From: Gigaspora rosea
Lineage: Eukaryota > Glomeromycota > Glomeromycetes > Diversisporales > Gigasporaceae
Reading direction: 5' to 3'
Length of the DNA stretch: 64,000 nt
NCBI GenBank assembly: GCA_003550325.1
Contig: QKWP01000043.1
Span: forward strand, 528,025-592,024
Below the pieces are notes generated by a model. That model saw only the letters and a list, made by a program, of their open reading frames with translations. It ran no database searches and was not told the origin of the DNA. The position numbers and the translations under genes were made by a program. This document shows, in pieces, positions 33,216-44,597 of this stretch; positions within the stretch are counted from its first letter, which is position 1; every line of letters starts with the position of its first letter.

Positions 33216-35695
33216 TTAATCCTCTTCATTTTGCAATACCATTTGACGTGCTAACTCAATAGGATCATAACTCATATTACCTACATCTCTAGCCCGATTA
33301 GTTGTAACAGGTTCTGAAGAAAATACTGCATCTCCAGATGCTAAAAACTCTGTTAACGTTAAATCTACTAAATCTGCAATATTTAACGTTAAACTTTCAA
33401 AATATTCGCTTTCATTAATATCATCCAAATTATTAGTCTCGCCATTATCAGTATTTTCGTCTGACATTTCAAGCAAATCATATGTAACCATAGATGTATT
33501 AATACTTTCATATAACTCTTCGTTATTTAAATTTTTGCCATAAAGTTGAAGTTCTTTATCAGAATTTGAAAGATAGTAAGAGCGTATTTTTGCCATATCT
33601 TCTACTCGAGAAATACAAAGTCGAGTTCGCTTATCACCATAAAACCATTTAAGCATTGAGAAGTTTCTTTCGCAGACGGCTTGTGAAGGAACAATCGAGA
33701 ATAAACGTAATGCTAATTGTTGGAGTTGATCTTGATCATCATCAACATATACGCTATGCCACCATTTAATTGGTGTTTCACGAGTAGAATTATAGGAAAG
33801 ATGGTAAGGTTTATCTTTCCGTTTCCAACTTCGCATTTCTACCAATAATTGTGTACATGACTCTTCCGAATAATGTAAATCATTCCAAATTAATGCAGCT
33901 GTTTCATAAATATTATCCAATACTGTTCTCTTTAAGCCACGACCTAATACATATATATAATTAATTTTATATACAATATATACTTAAAAAAAATTTAGCC
34001 AAAATCGAAATCTTTATGTGACCTGATTATAAATTTTATATCTAAAAACTGGGTTTTATATATAAAATTTATGATCGGGTCGCATCTCTAGACTTATATA
34101 TATATACCTCTATATAAAGGATGTAACCAGTATACAAGAATTGTAACAGGATTTACAAGTTCATCGAATCGTCGATTAAAATTATTAATAATATTTTTTT
34201 TCCATGGGTTAGAATTTTCAACTCGATTAATATTTGCAGCTAATTTAACCAAACCAATAAAAACATCAGCTAAATTGGCTGTTTTAGCTTCTAAACAATT
34301 TGTTAATTCCTTTACAGGTTTTAAAATAACAGAAACCTGACGGCACTTAATATAAAAATCTTCATCCTCAAGAAGATCAAATACCGCAGTATTAGAGATT
34401 ACAGACATGTGATTTTCCAAAATCTATAAAAAAATTATACTATCGTTATATACTATAAAAAATAAATATAATATTAACTATTACACTTACCCAATCAAAA
34501 ACGGGCTTGGATCTAACAATTGAATCTACTGTCGTAAAAAGTGTTCCCCAACGAGTTTTGCAATATGATTTAATTTCCCCACCTTTGATTTTCATAAGAC
34601 GAAGTTGTTCTGAATAATATCCATGAGCAATATGAGAATTATGAAAAAAATTTAAAATTAAGCCGCATTTGGTAATAATATCTTTAATTGAATCTAATTT
34701 ACTAAAATCAGATGCAAGCAAGTTTACTGCATGTGCAGCGCATCTAATATTTAATATAGAAGGGTAAGTGTTGTGAACAATTTGACGGGCTACTCGAAGA
34801 TTTGCTCCTGAATCTGTAACAATTGCCACAAACTTTTCAACTCCTATTTTTTCAATAAAACTTAAAATTTCACTAGCCATAAATTCTCCCGTATGACTAA
34901 CTTTGTTATACTCCTTAAGTTTAATAAGATATTCTTTACGTTTAGATGTAGTGATTATAAAGTTATAAATTGAATCGTGAGCAGGTGATGTCCATCCGTC
35001 AAGGGCTATTATAATATGATAAAAAAAAATTTTTTTTAAATTTTAATTTATTAATTATAATTTTTTAAAAAAAAATTATATTACATACATAAAGTAAGAA
35101 ATTTTTCTTTTTCTAGATCATTATCAATTCGTTTATCAATTCTTAAAACTTCTTGGTCTAAAAAACGACCAGAAAGCATATCACGTGATGGAAGTTCATA
35201 TCCAGGAATTGCAAGTTGAAACAAATCAATTATGAAAGGATTTTCTACAGTTTCGAATGAAAAATTACACATAATCCAAGCTTTTAAAATAGCTTTATTT
35301 AAAGATTCTACTCGTGCTTCAGGAAGTGGTTCAATTTTTGGAAAATGGATTGTAATTTCAGATTGATTATGCTTTATTTTTTTTCGTACTGTAGTTTTTT
35401 CTTCAGCAATAATATCTCTCCAAAAATATTTAACTTCATCAGGAACATTTAAACATTGTCGAGCAAGATGCAAGCGCATATCATCAGGTCGACCTCTTTC
35501 CCATGAAACAGGACAATATTTACAACTAGCTTTATAATGTCCCCGACCTAAACTGGAACCTTGATTAAAATAAAGCCAAATATCTCCTTGCTTTTTACCA
35601 CCAACATTTCTGCGTTTTGTAAGTGATTGGCTCGATTCATTTGTTTCGTTTGTTTCACTGTATTCTTGTGGTTCATTTTCACTTTGTGATGCCAT
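33216..35695 (-). CDS. hAT-family transposase, four exons, intact frame (721 aa)
   Basis: Exons on the minus strand: 35695-35089, 35005-34491, 34423-34108 and 33943-33216. All introns are GT-AG, phases match (1, 0, 1), and the sum is 722 codons with no internal stop. Domains: an N-terminal BED zinc finger (CKYC ... HLARQC, about 58-82); the RNase-H-like core with SLDGWTS (Asp205, formed across the first junction), IVTDSGAN (Asp267), RCAAHAVNLL and the TRW motif of KTRWGTLF; and the C-terminal dimerisation region LRLFSIVPSQAVCERNFSML with Glu571. These are the three catalytic acids and the insertion-domain landmarks of hAT transposases (DUF659 type). It would excise and insert elements with 8-bp duplications. 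The start is the first ATG of exon 1. The third intron is enlarged by a palindrome. Terminal repeats of the element itself were not found, so present mobility is unproven. Confidence 0.9.
34016..34085. repeat. Palindrome in intron 3 of the hAT transposase
   Basis: ATGTGACCTGATTATAAATT pairs with AATTTATGATCGGGTCGCAT. It makes this intron 164 nt against 83 and 67 nt for the other two. Likely a small MITE tolerated by splicing. Confidence 0.6.
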
Positions 35696-35699
35696 TAAT

Positions 35700-36729
35700 T
35701 TTCAAAAAAGATATGTATCGTCGTAAATATATATCAATATATATATCGTCCTATTATAATCAGGATTCAGTATTCGATACTAGATTTAAACTTGATACAC
35801 GTTTTAGTTAAATCGTTAAATTTAAATACTACCATATAAAGTAAGTAATGTAAAGTAACATTTAGAATTTTAACATGATGTTTCCTTTTATAAATAACCA
35901 TTATTTTTTCATTAAAGCATGAAACCGGATTTTTTTTTTATCTGTACGGATATATCCTTTAAAAAAATTAATTACTAATTTTTTTAATCCAGTTGTTTTT
36001 AGATTACACGGATATCCACGGATCTTGCGGATGACCTAAACCCCTTTAAATAACCGGATATTCTACGGATACCACAGATAAGTGAGCAGGTTTTGCATTG
36101 ATATCTGATTAAAATCACGATATACTGTTATACGCTAACAAAAAAGTTTTTTATCATTGTGAAAGCGTGAGATTTATTCTCATGCTGATAGATATCAGTG
36201 GCTGATTTTGAAATTTTGGCTGGAATCGAAACCACCGCTTCTAATTGGCTAATTCAGTTTCAGCGAACTTTGATGATTTGAATTTATTCGTTGCATGTAA
36301 AGAAATTATGAAGAATTATAAATTTTAACCGATTTAATTTATTTTAACTTCTTTTTTTTTTGCATTCTGAGCCCTAATTAAAAAATACGGCTTCTGTTCA
36401 GGTAATTTTTTAATATTAGTAATCATATGAAACACTATTTAATAAAAATCGAATTGCTTTATTTAATAAATAAAATCGAACCGGTAATTTTATTTATTTA
36501 TTATAGTGATTACGTCTTTACAATTAAAAATCAAACAATCGAGATTTTTAAAGATTGTGTTTTTAAAACATTTGCCATCCTACTACTATAACATGTAAAT
36601 TCGTGATGTGACCTGTTATCCAAAGGACACATCGCTATATTTGGATATGTGTTAGTTATACAGATATGTAGTTCTGACCTCTAAGTGTACTAGTAAACTG
36701 AAATAATTCTGGACTGGAAATTCCATTCC
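35700..36729. other. 5' flank of the hAT gene; CGGATA repeat patch
   Basis: At 35915-36100 CGGAT(A) occurs at least six times (for example GGATATCCACGGATCTTGCG), with TTATCTGT near both ends in inverted orientation. This could be subterminal sequence of the hAT element or a separate MITE. No gene seen. Confidence 0.4.
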
Positions 36730-36945
36730 ACCATTTTACTATTCTACTATCTCACCATTTCACCAATTCACCGATTCACCAATTCATCAATCCACTGTTT
36801 CACCAATTCACCAATTCACCAATTCACCAATTCACCAATTACACCAATTACACAAATTCACCAGTTACACCAGTTACACCAAGCCGATTGGTGATTGGTG
36901 AAATGGTGAAATCATTTCACCACTCGGATTTAGTTTCACCAGCAT
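36730..36945. repeat. 8-bp minisatellite, locus 2 (ACCAATTC)
   Basis: Inverse orientation of the locus at 30764. It ends GTTTCACCAGCATCTATA, the complement of the start of locus 1, so both are copies of one element. The right end folds back (GGTGATTGGTGAAATGG). Confidence 0.7.
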
Positions 36946-37791
36946 CTATACGCTTGACGCCAATAATCACGACTGTAACCATATTATTCGATAAACTCGT
37001 TACGAAATACACTTGAAAGCACCCATGGATTTACTAGCTAAGTATATACCTTCACCAATGTCTTTTTTCTGATTTAAGCCCATATACTAATGATGGCTTT
37101 ATTTTTGATCTAAGTTCCAATAAAGATCTGAAAAAGTTTTAGTAAACTTTTATTTGGCCAAAAACTACTTCTTAGGCTCCGAATTAACACAAAGATAACA
37201 GTGTTAACTTATATTATATTAAAGCAAGTATTGTTTTTTAGCTCTTATTACTTTAATAAAAAAGGCTTCTCGCAAGGGATTATTTGGGATTATTTAAGCT
37301 AGGGTTCTAAACTAACTATTCGAAAACTTCTTAGCAATTAAGAATTATTAAAAAAAATTTTTTTGTAAAACGTAAATAGACATGTATAATAGCCAATCAA
37401 ATTTGAGATTTGTAGATCATTTTAGAATCTAATTTACTAATTCGGTATATCTCATAACTGAACTGAAGTAATGTTTGCATCACAGTACGTATAACGAGTG
37501 ATCTTTGACCATTTATGCCATTTCATTTCACACGTGCAAAATGATTGGTGAAAATGTAGGAGACACTTGTGACGGGAGTATCATTTTATAATAATAAAAA
37601 TAGGAAACTGAGATTGATATTTACAAAATTTTATTTCAACACAAAAAGCCCATTATTAACTATGGTTCAACCAAATCTTTAACAGGACATTTGGAGACCT
37701 TTAAAGATAAATATTAGGTTCAGGTTCATGTTATATAAGCATTACCATATAATATTAACAGGACTGCTTTAAAGAATCAAAAAATTCAAAA
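36946..37791. other. Non-coding upstream region
   Basis: TATATAAG at about 37732, about 60 bp before the pseudogene start, resembles a TATA box. Nothing else supported. Confidence 0.4.
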
Positions 37792-38969
37792 ATGTCATCG
37801 CATGGTTATAATCCACTATCAAGTGTATGTAAAGCCACATTACCCGAAGTTTCAATAAATGAAACAACCCTATCAGATGAATTAGAAAATAATACCATCG
37901 TTCACCTTCTTTCTGAAATCACCACTTATTTTGTTGACCAAGGCTTTCAATCAAGTCTTGTTAGATCCTTTCTAGAAAGAAAAGTTCATCTTAACCTCAA
38001 AACAAATGCGAAACTTATGTTCGATTTTCTAGAAGAACGCTAGCGGTTGGATCCAATGATCTTTATTGGCATCGAGAGAAGTAGTGTACGTGGTATAGCA
38101 TCAGGTAAAGATAAAAGGTTACTTGTGAAGTGGGGTCTTACAGAGGAAGTCGCAAGTGAACTCCGTGATAGTGTGTGTGATAATACCATCTGGTCTAAGC
38201 AGCTTTTGTATCATTGGTTATTTGAATGGATTCTCAATTCATGGGATTCCTTCTCTCAGTTGAGTTTCGAAAATATTTTCTATGATACACAATTTCCATG
38301 CAACTAGTGAATCAATTATAATAGAAAGGATGGACCACAATTGTTTTCCACGTCATATGAAGATATCGCTATTGGAATAGATGACTTTTTAAGTAGCAAT
38401 ATGAAAGTTGCTGATGCTAATACGATGCATAGCACTTACCATGCTTTCTTTCATACAACGAATCAACAAAGCGCCCAAGCTATCAGTAAGAATGGAATCA
38501 AGCTTCAATATTGCAAACCTGATCTCAATTTCGGGGCCGTTTCTAGCTTTTACCTAAACCCATCTATTGATAATGCTATCGATTTGATTAAGCACTATAG
38601 TGAATTTAATGGAATTGTTGTATATTAAGTTGATATGGACAGAATAAAAAGCATGAAGTATCGGGATCTAGTTTCTGAAGGTGAAGATTTGTGGAAGAGT
38701 ATGGTGGTTGCATCGAGATGTGGACAGTACTCAGCAGTGGATGATGACGATTTTGTATATGGATACCAGTTATCGAACCTAAGAGAAATTCTCTCTGTAT
38801 GAAGAAAAATGGTAAAGACGATGTTGAGGGTTCATAGCGAAATTCTGTTCCCAATGCTCAATGGTTTGAACTTATTCGCCACCTTCAGCTTGCCATTAAG
38901 TCTCGCAGACCGGTAAATCTTATGAACAGCTATTGTGTTGGCGTTATTTATTTTCATACAAAACCGTGA
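37792..38969 (+). pseudogene. ADP-ribosyltransferase-like (DUF3990-like) protein, broken by five stops and a frameshift
   Basis: A single frame runs from ATG 37792 to about 38800 with stop codons of all three kinds at 38041, 38305, 38308, 38626 and 38800. The homologous frame then shifts by one and reads to TGA at 38967. The second half shows HTTNQQSAQAISKNGIK, LNFGAVSSFYLNPSIDNAI, then a GIVVY strand and DDDFVYGYQLSN. This order matches an ADP-ribosyltransferase-type fold (histidine strand, FG..FYL strand, C-terminal D..YG strand) as in DUF3990-like proteins. The N-terminal half (helical, ILNSWDSFSQLSFENIFYD) is not recognised. Apart from the stops the protein is well kept, so the decay looks recent. 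Programmed readthrough of five mixed stops is unlikely. Confidence 0.6.
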
Positions 38970-39480
38970 ATTAATCACTAGCACAGAATGGATAGTTGTA
39001 ATCAAAACATCGTCATATATGAATTGTCTTTTACATTATTAATAAAATAATATTTGAATTATCTTGCTTTTGTATTTGATCTCTTTTTGTTAAAGAAATG
39101 TGTAAAAGTCTGGTCGTTTTACCGAAACATTGACTAATTTATCATTATTGCATCATTAATTTGTATTTGCATCAGAAATATTAAAAAGAAGGCAGTTCAA
39201 CTATAAAATCATATTTTTTATATCAATAAAGTTGGCCTTGTGGCTCGATTTTACATACAAAACATGTTTACTTCTACATGTGTATTTCGTTATTGATATT
39301 TTCTTTTGGCAAAAGTGATCGATGTGAACAATTTGTTCATGCACACATGGTTTTTTTATTTTAAATAAACGCAGTAACTAATAAAAACATTTTCCAAGAC
39401 GTGTATAATAAATTCTTTTTCCAAACATTTGTGATAAAAGTTATATAATATAATATTAAATATGCAAATTTTCTGAAATA
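38970..39480. other. Non-coding
   Basis: AT-rich; no feature supported. Confidence 0.5.
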
Positions 39481-39775
39481 GATTCATTAAACCTAGAAAA
39501 TGCCAGGCTTATAACTAGAATCACAGAATTAGAACAAATAGTAAAAGAAAAAAATGCGTTTGAGGCTGAGCTAAAACAAATTATGCCAAACATAAAACTG
39601 AGAATATTAATCTTAAGGTAGAATTAAAACGATATCACCAATCTTTTAGCTAAAAATTCTGAGCTTAACAAAATTAAGCTATATATAATTCTGAGGAAAT
39701 CAAATCAAAAGAAATAACTACTGATTATTTAGAGCAATTGCAAATCCTCTTATTAACCAAGAATGAAATGGTAAG
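39481..39775 (+). pseudogene. Coiled-coil protein fragment
   Basis: Encodes SLNLENARLITRITELEQ then KEKNAFEAELKQIM, a heptad-repeat coiled coil. After a frameshift it reads TENINLKVELKRYHQSF, then after another break ITTDYLEQLQ. Glomeromycotan genomes carry many proteins beginning with such ENARL..RI.ELEQ..KEK coiled coils. No start codon or downstream domain is present. Confidence 0.5.
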
Positions 39776-39913
39776 GAGGCATCCATAAATAACATATACA
39801 AGAGGTGAGAGAGGAGTCTTACAAAATATAACGTTTTTTCTGATAAGTAGAAGGGGGGTCAAAGAAATATAACATAATTTTTTTATAAAAATTTGTCTAA
39901 ATTTTGATCCAGA

Positions 39914-40173
39914 TGTCCAAATTGAATAATTTTGGTACCAATCGATTCATCTCAGTGAGAGGGATCGAATGGTACCAAATTCATTTCATTTGGATTACTG
40001 GATTAAAAGTTATTGGCAAAATACTATTGGTTATATCTTCTATAAAATTTATATAAAACCAATAGTTTTTTGTGAATATCTTTTGATTTAGTGATCCAAA
40101 TGAAATGAATTGGTACCATTTGATTCCTCTCACTAAGATGAATTGATTGGTCCCAAAATCATCCAAACTGGAC
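39914..40173. mobile_element. Foldback element of about 260 bp
   Basis: Arms of about 120 bp are complementary: GTCCAAATTGAATAATTTTG at the left, CAAAATCATCCAAACTGGAC at the right, with AATGGTACCAAATTCATTTC and its complement inside. Centre near 40044. The interior resembles a stretch near 50130-50210 in the LTR element's 3' region. Outer ends may extend to about 39775 and 40717 (GGAGGCATCC, GTATGCATCCCC). Confidence 0.6.
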
Positions 40174-41253
40174 TACTGTGTCACAAGATATCCAGGTTTT
40201 TGTAAATTATATATACATGTATAAATATATGGATTTTAAAAAAAAATTTTGCAAATACGGAACTCTTTCTAATAATCATCTGGTCCAAATTTTTTATGGA
40301 AGAAAAACAAAAGTTTCTTGTTGGAGCGTTGCCTATACTTTATATATAGTAGATAACACAAGAATACAGTTTTTAAAAAGGTCAACTACTCTCCTTGAGA
40401 CTTCTTTATATATTCGACATGCAAGCCAAAAGTGTCTTTTTACAAGATAACTGGCAGGAGATGGCACCCTTGTTTGAAAAATTTTAGTGAAGATGTAAAC
40501 ATATTGTCTTTGTTAATGAAGTAACTTGTAGTAAAACAGTGGGGAACAACAAAAAAATGAGTTTTATCTTTCTTTACTTCATACAAGTTTGTTTTAAGGA
40601 ACATTTTTTGCCTCATTGGATTTTTTGAAATTTTGCCAAAAAGTGGAAATCATAGCTTACCCCTCCAAAAGTTGGCAGTATTTACTCCTTCCAAATTGAG
40701 TATGCATCCCCTGATTGAAACTGGTGCCATCACGAGTAAGATTGGTTATCAAACAAACAATAAATGATATGTTATAGAATCGTAGAGGGCACATAAAGAA
40801 TCTCTTACCTGGTTACAAAGTTCAAGACATAGTATTTCTTTTATTGTACGTATGACACTTTGGTAGAGGTGGTATACACAGTGTTATATAATTTTTACAG
40901 TCTAGTATATATAGGCTTAATAGCACCTTCATAGTCTATTTTTTTTTTGCTTTTTCTTTGGTTTTTTTTTTTTGGTTTGTTTTTCTTGGATGTATAATTT
41001 TGGTTTTTGGTTAGTTTGTGTTGGGTATTTAGTCTTGTTCCCCTTTTTAATCTTCTTTTTTTTTATTTTTCTTTATAAGAAGCTCAGAAAAGAAGTTTTT
41101 GAAGGAGTGAATTATGAAGTATAGTTAGTTTGTAAGGGCAGTGTCATTAATTACCTGATTATTTTTTATCAGAGGCTTACCCTCCCTCTCCTAGAAACTG
41201 GAAACCGGTATGTATCTGAAGCATATAAACAATAATTCATAGTTATTGTATGA
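40174..41253. other. Non-coding, T-rich in part
   Basis: T- and G/T-rich tract at 40930-41060; no gene supported (a 90-codon frame at 40178 lies across the foldback edge). Confidence 0.5.
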
Positions 41254-41600
41254 ATATTTGGGTATAACTATACATAAGGACAAATTATTTCGGGTTCTAA
41301 AACCCAAAATTAAAATTTGAAGACGAAATTGTTTTTGACCTATTTTACTTGAAAGACGAAATTATTTGATACTTTTTTTGAATAGACGAAATTATAAGGA
41401 ACATACTATATAAATTTTATTTGCTCTTCCTTATAAAAAATTTTAATTTTCTTTAATGAAGATGAAATAGGCCTTTTTCAAAAATCAATTTCGATGGCAT
41501 CACTAGGTATAACTAATTATATACAAGTTTATATTTAAACAATATGGCTAAAGATCACATAGTTTGAATATAAACCTGTATATAATTAGTTATACTCAAA
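41254..41600. repeat. Palindrome whose left arm is split by a MITE
   Basis: GGTATAACTAATTATATAC near 41506 pairs with GTATATAATTAGTTATAC (to 41594). The left arm continues as TATTTG at 41256-41260 only if the MITE at 41269-41505 and one target copy are removed. Confidence 0.6.
41269..41505 (+). mobile_element. TATACATGAGG MITE family, copy 2
   Basis: Perfect 8-bp duplications GGTATAAC at 41261-41268 and 41506-41513. Over 90 percent similar to copy 1 by eye. Confidence 0.87.
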
Positions 41601-41951
41601 TAATTTTTTATTATATCATTTATCATATTTGTCTATTATCTTAAAATTTAATTAAAAAATAAAAATATTAAGAAAAGTTATTGTTAATAATATTTTAGGA
41701 ACTGCTTTTAAAAAACAGGTTTGTTAAAGAAATTGTTCTTTCAAAAAAACATTTGTTATTAAGAGTAATAGAATATTAGTGCATTTACAATCTATAGTCT
41801 TTATAATTATATAATCACCTTTTACTATTCTGTCAAAAATGTTCTTTAAGGGTAGTGTAAATGTAGATCAATTTTCATATGATTTTGGGGTACAAAAATA
41901 TTTTATATAAAAAGCAAAAATATGCTTCTAATAAAACTTTTCAAAAAAGGG

Positions 41952-42024
41952 TGTGGCGACTTAGAGAAGTTGGTAAGTTGTCACCCCAAGTGGCAGGTCT
42001 AGGGTTCAAATCCCACTGACGACG
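41952..42024 (+). ncRNA. tRNA-like head of retroposon copy A
   Basis: A box-like TTAGAGAAGTTGGT at 41961-41974 and B box-like GGGTTCAAATCCC at 42002-42014. TGTCA/TGGCA form a 5-bp anticodon stem around CCCCAAG. The acceptor stem is poor, so this is a promoter relic and not a working tRNA. Parent tRNA uncertain (Trp-like CCA reading possible). Confidence 0.65.
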
Positions 42025-43059
42025 CTTTGAAAAAAATAGACCTGTGTTCTGGTAACTGTTTTCTGTCGATCGGTTGGATACATTACCTGTAGTCCTTGGT
42101 TACCATTTCGAATAGTGCTTTTAGGCGAAGTTGTGTCTCGTGATACAGACAAATCCAAGGAACCAGGAAAACAGAAACCCATTTGGCAAGACCCAAGTAA
42201 GGAGGTAGCAAAGATCTTTGACGGTGCTACCAAAACCGGAATATTGGACCGGAGCTGAAATATCGAACATCGACCTCAGGGACAAGGTCTACCAACCTGG
42301 CCGCCAGATCAGGTACTGGAGGAAAAGGACCTATGTTATAGAAGTAGGTACCAGGGAGAGAAAAACCATGATGGCACCTAATGCCGGGTAGATCAACCCT
42401 TCTGGGCCAACTAGATTGGAAGTCTGGGAAAATCGGTAAAGGACCGGTAGGAAAGTGATAGTGGGTACCGGGGTTGGAGCAAACCTTACAAGGACAGAAG
42501 TAGGTATTGGTAAAAGGACAGGGGTAACCCTGTCTTGCAAGTGTTGGCCTCAGTCATAGCGATAAGTACCGAAGTGTAGGTGAATACCTAATATAGAACA
42601 GATACTGCTCTACCAAGTCTCCCGTCAAGGATAACAGGACCGGGAATACCCGGCTGGGTCCTAAAGCAATGGATAAGTATCCGGAACTTGCTGACTGATT
42701 TATGTAACGGGCCTGTTCTGGTGATACAAGATGGGTTGGCAGGTGGAACATAGATCAGAGGGTTTAAATAGGCAATTCCCGTAGTTGGGTTGCAGGTATG
42801 GCAGCTAGTGTGGAACCCTTGGGCAGACCACTTAAATTAGACACCAAAAGTGTACGTGTGGCTAGATGTATTCTCGTCTAGGATCAGAGGGTTTAAATTA
42901 GGGTTGCTGGTGCAGGATGCTTGGTGCACCAATGGTGCAATAAGTTGGGCGGTACACCTAGTGCACTAGACATTGGTATGGTGCAGGGTGGCGAGCCAAT
43001 CAGATTTAACTAGTAATGTAATACAAATCATATATAAAAATTACTCTAGGAGGAACGTG

Positions 43060-43430
43060 GTATGCATATAACTTATATAAAACTTTTTTATACTAAGTTA
43101 ACAACTTGTATCAATTAATTGAAAGTTGTAGAGCTTATAGAGACCTATCTAATAGTGGTTAGATCATCCAAATTGGCCTAGTAAATGATAAAATATCATC
43201 GAAAATTATTGGCTGACTATATAAAATCTCTATGTAAACAAATATTGTTACATAGAAATTTTATATAGTTGGCCAATTGTTGTTTAACAATAACTCACTA
43301 TCTACTGAGCTAATTTGGATGATCTAACCACTGTTAGATATGTCTCAATAAGCTTTTTGCAACTTTTAATTAATTGATACAAGTTGTTAACTTAGTACAA
43401 AAAAAATTATATAATGCATGCTATATTCTG
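43060..43430. repeat. Large palindrome, arms about 180 bp
   Basis: ACTAAGTTAACAACTTGTAT (about 43094) pairs with ATACAAGTTGTTAACTTAGT (about 43377). GGTTAGATCATCCAAATTGG and its complement lie inside. The centre is near 43245. Confidence 0.7.
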
Positions 43431-43480
43431 TCTATATACTACAAAAAACCAAAATAAAGTTAATCTTCTTTTTAGTTTAA

Positions 43481-43825
43481 TTGACAATTCGCGATAGAAG
43501 GAGAATTTTAACCGGGGGATTTTTATAATAAAACATAATAAAATATGTTAATACAGGAATCATGATTCCTATAGTATTATAAAATTTTTTGGAATTTTAA
43601 TTGCTTGTAACTTTTTATTTACCTAACTAATTTTACTGATCTAGCTATTATTAAAATCACAAAAACTAACTCTACAACTTTTATTAGAAGTCCACAAGAT
43701 GTTAACTTAATAAAAAAATTAACTTTACATAGTCAGGAATGCTGATTTTTGTATTTTATATGTAATTTATATTAAGTGTTATGTATTTTATTAATACAAA
43801 TTCTTCTCCTTTCGCGAATTGTCAA
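43481..43825. mobile_element. piggyBac-type MITE, copy 1
   Basis: Ends TTGACAATTCGCGATAGAAG and its near complement (CTTTCGCGAATTGTCAA), flanked by TTAA at 43477-43480 and 43826-43829. Nearly the same as the element at 61188-61531. Confidence 0.82.
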
Positions 43826-44597
43826 TTAAGTATACAATTCTTTTAAGATATATTTGTTTAACTTTCAATTATATATATTGATCTAATTGAGAGTTAACAA
43901 TTATTTATTAGTCAAAATATTAGGGATTCAGTATTAAGGTTTAGGTTTCTAATTTTGAATTAAATTACTGATGTATTTATTTTGAAATCAATGATTCTTA
44001 AATTTTATTTATTTTGATTTTAAGCTTATTTATATAATAAAAATAATAATTAATACCTTATGATTGTAAATTTTATTTGAATCTTGATATTTTTTATTTA
44101 TATATTTTAAAATATTTTATAGTTTNATTTTATTTGAATCTTGATATTTTTTATTTATATATTTTAAAATATTTTATAGTTTGATAATTACATATTAAAG
44201 ATATACTATAAATAGTTTTTTTAAAAATAAAATAGAATTTTATTTAAGAACTTTTTAAAAAATTTAAGCAATAGCTTTTGTTTTTATCAATTTATTACAA
44301 AGTATTATTTGTAAATACAAATATATTATTAATTTTTATAAAGTTTAGAGATTTTATATTTAAATAATTAATAAATAATTAAAAATAATTAAATATTAAT
44401 TTAAAATTTTAATTATAAAATTTACTATTATTTATAATAAAAAAATTTAATTTTTAATATTAATATTTTTAATATGGTGCACCACTAGGTGCATCTATGC
44501 ACCAAAAAACTTGATGATGCACTATCGGTGCACCATTAAACTTATATGCACTAGCAACTTTAGTTTAAATAGGCAATTCCCGTAGTTGAGTTGCAGG

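Larger units (their letters stand above)
42899..44562. mobile_element. hAT-type element, TAGGGTTGCTGGTGCA ends, inside retroposon A
   Basis: Ends TAGGGTTGCTGGTGCA and TGCACTAGCAACTTTA, perfect duplications GTTTAAAT at 42891-42898 and 44563-44570. GGTGCA/TGCACC repeats cluster near both ends. It contains a palindrome (43060-43430), a piggyBac-type MITE (43481-43825) and an artefactual duplication at N 44126. Confidence 0.85.

Noticed and set aside
37792-38800. Stop-codon reassignment or programmed readthrough
   Set aside because: All three stop codons occur within the frame while neighbouring intact genes (7776-9074, 33216-35695) use them as terminators.
41952-42024. Functional tRNA gene
   Set aside because: The acceptor stem does not pair and position 33 is not T; it is joined to a retroposon body flanked by a 17-bp duplication.
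42006-42751. Several minus-strand ORFs in retroposon copy A, and similar ones at 47341-48541 in copy B
   Set aside because: They are not in corresponding frames in the two copies and overlap the tRNA-headed retroposon body.
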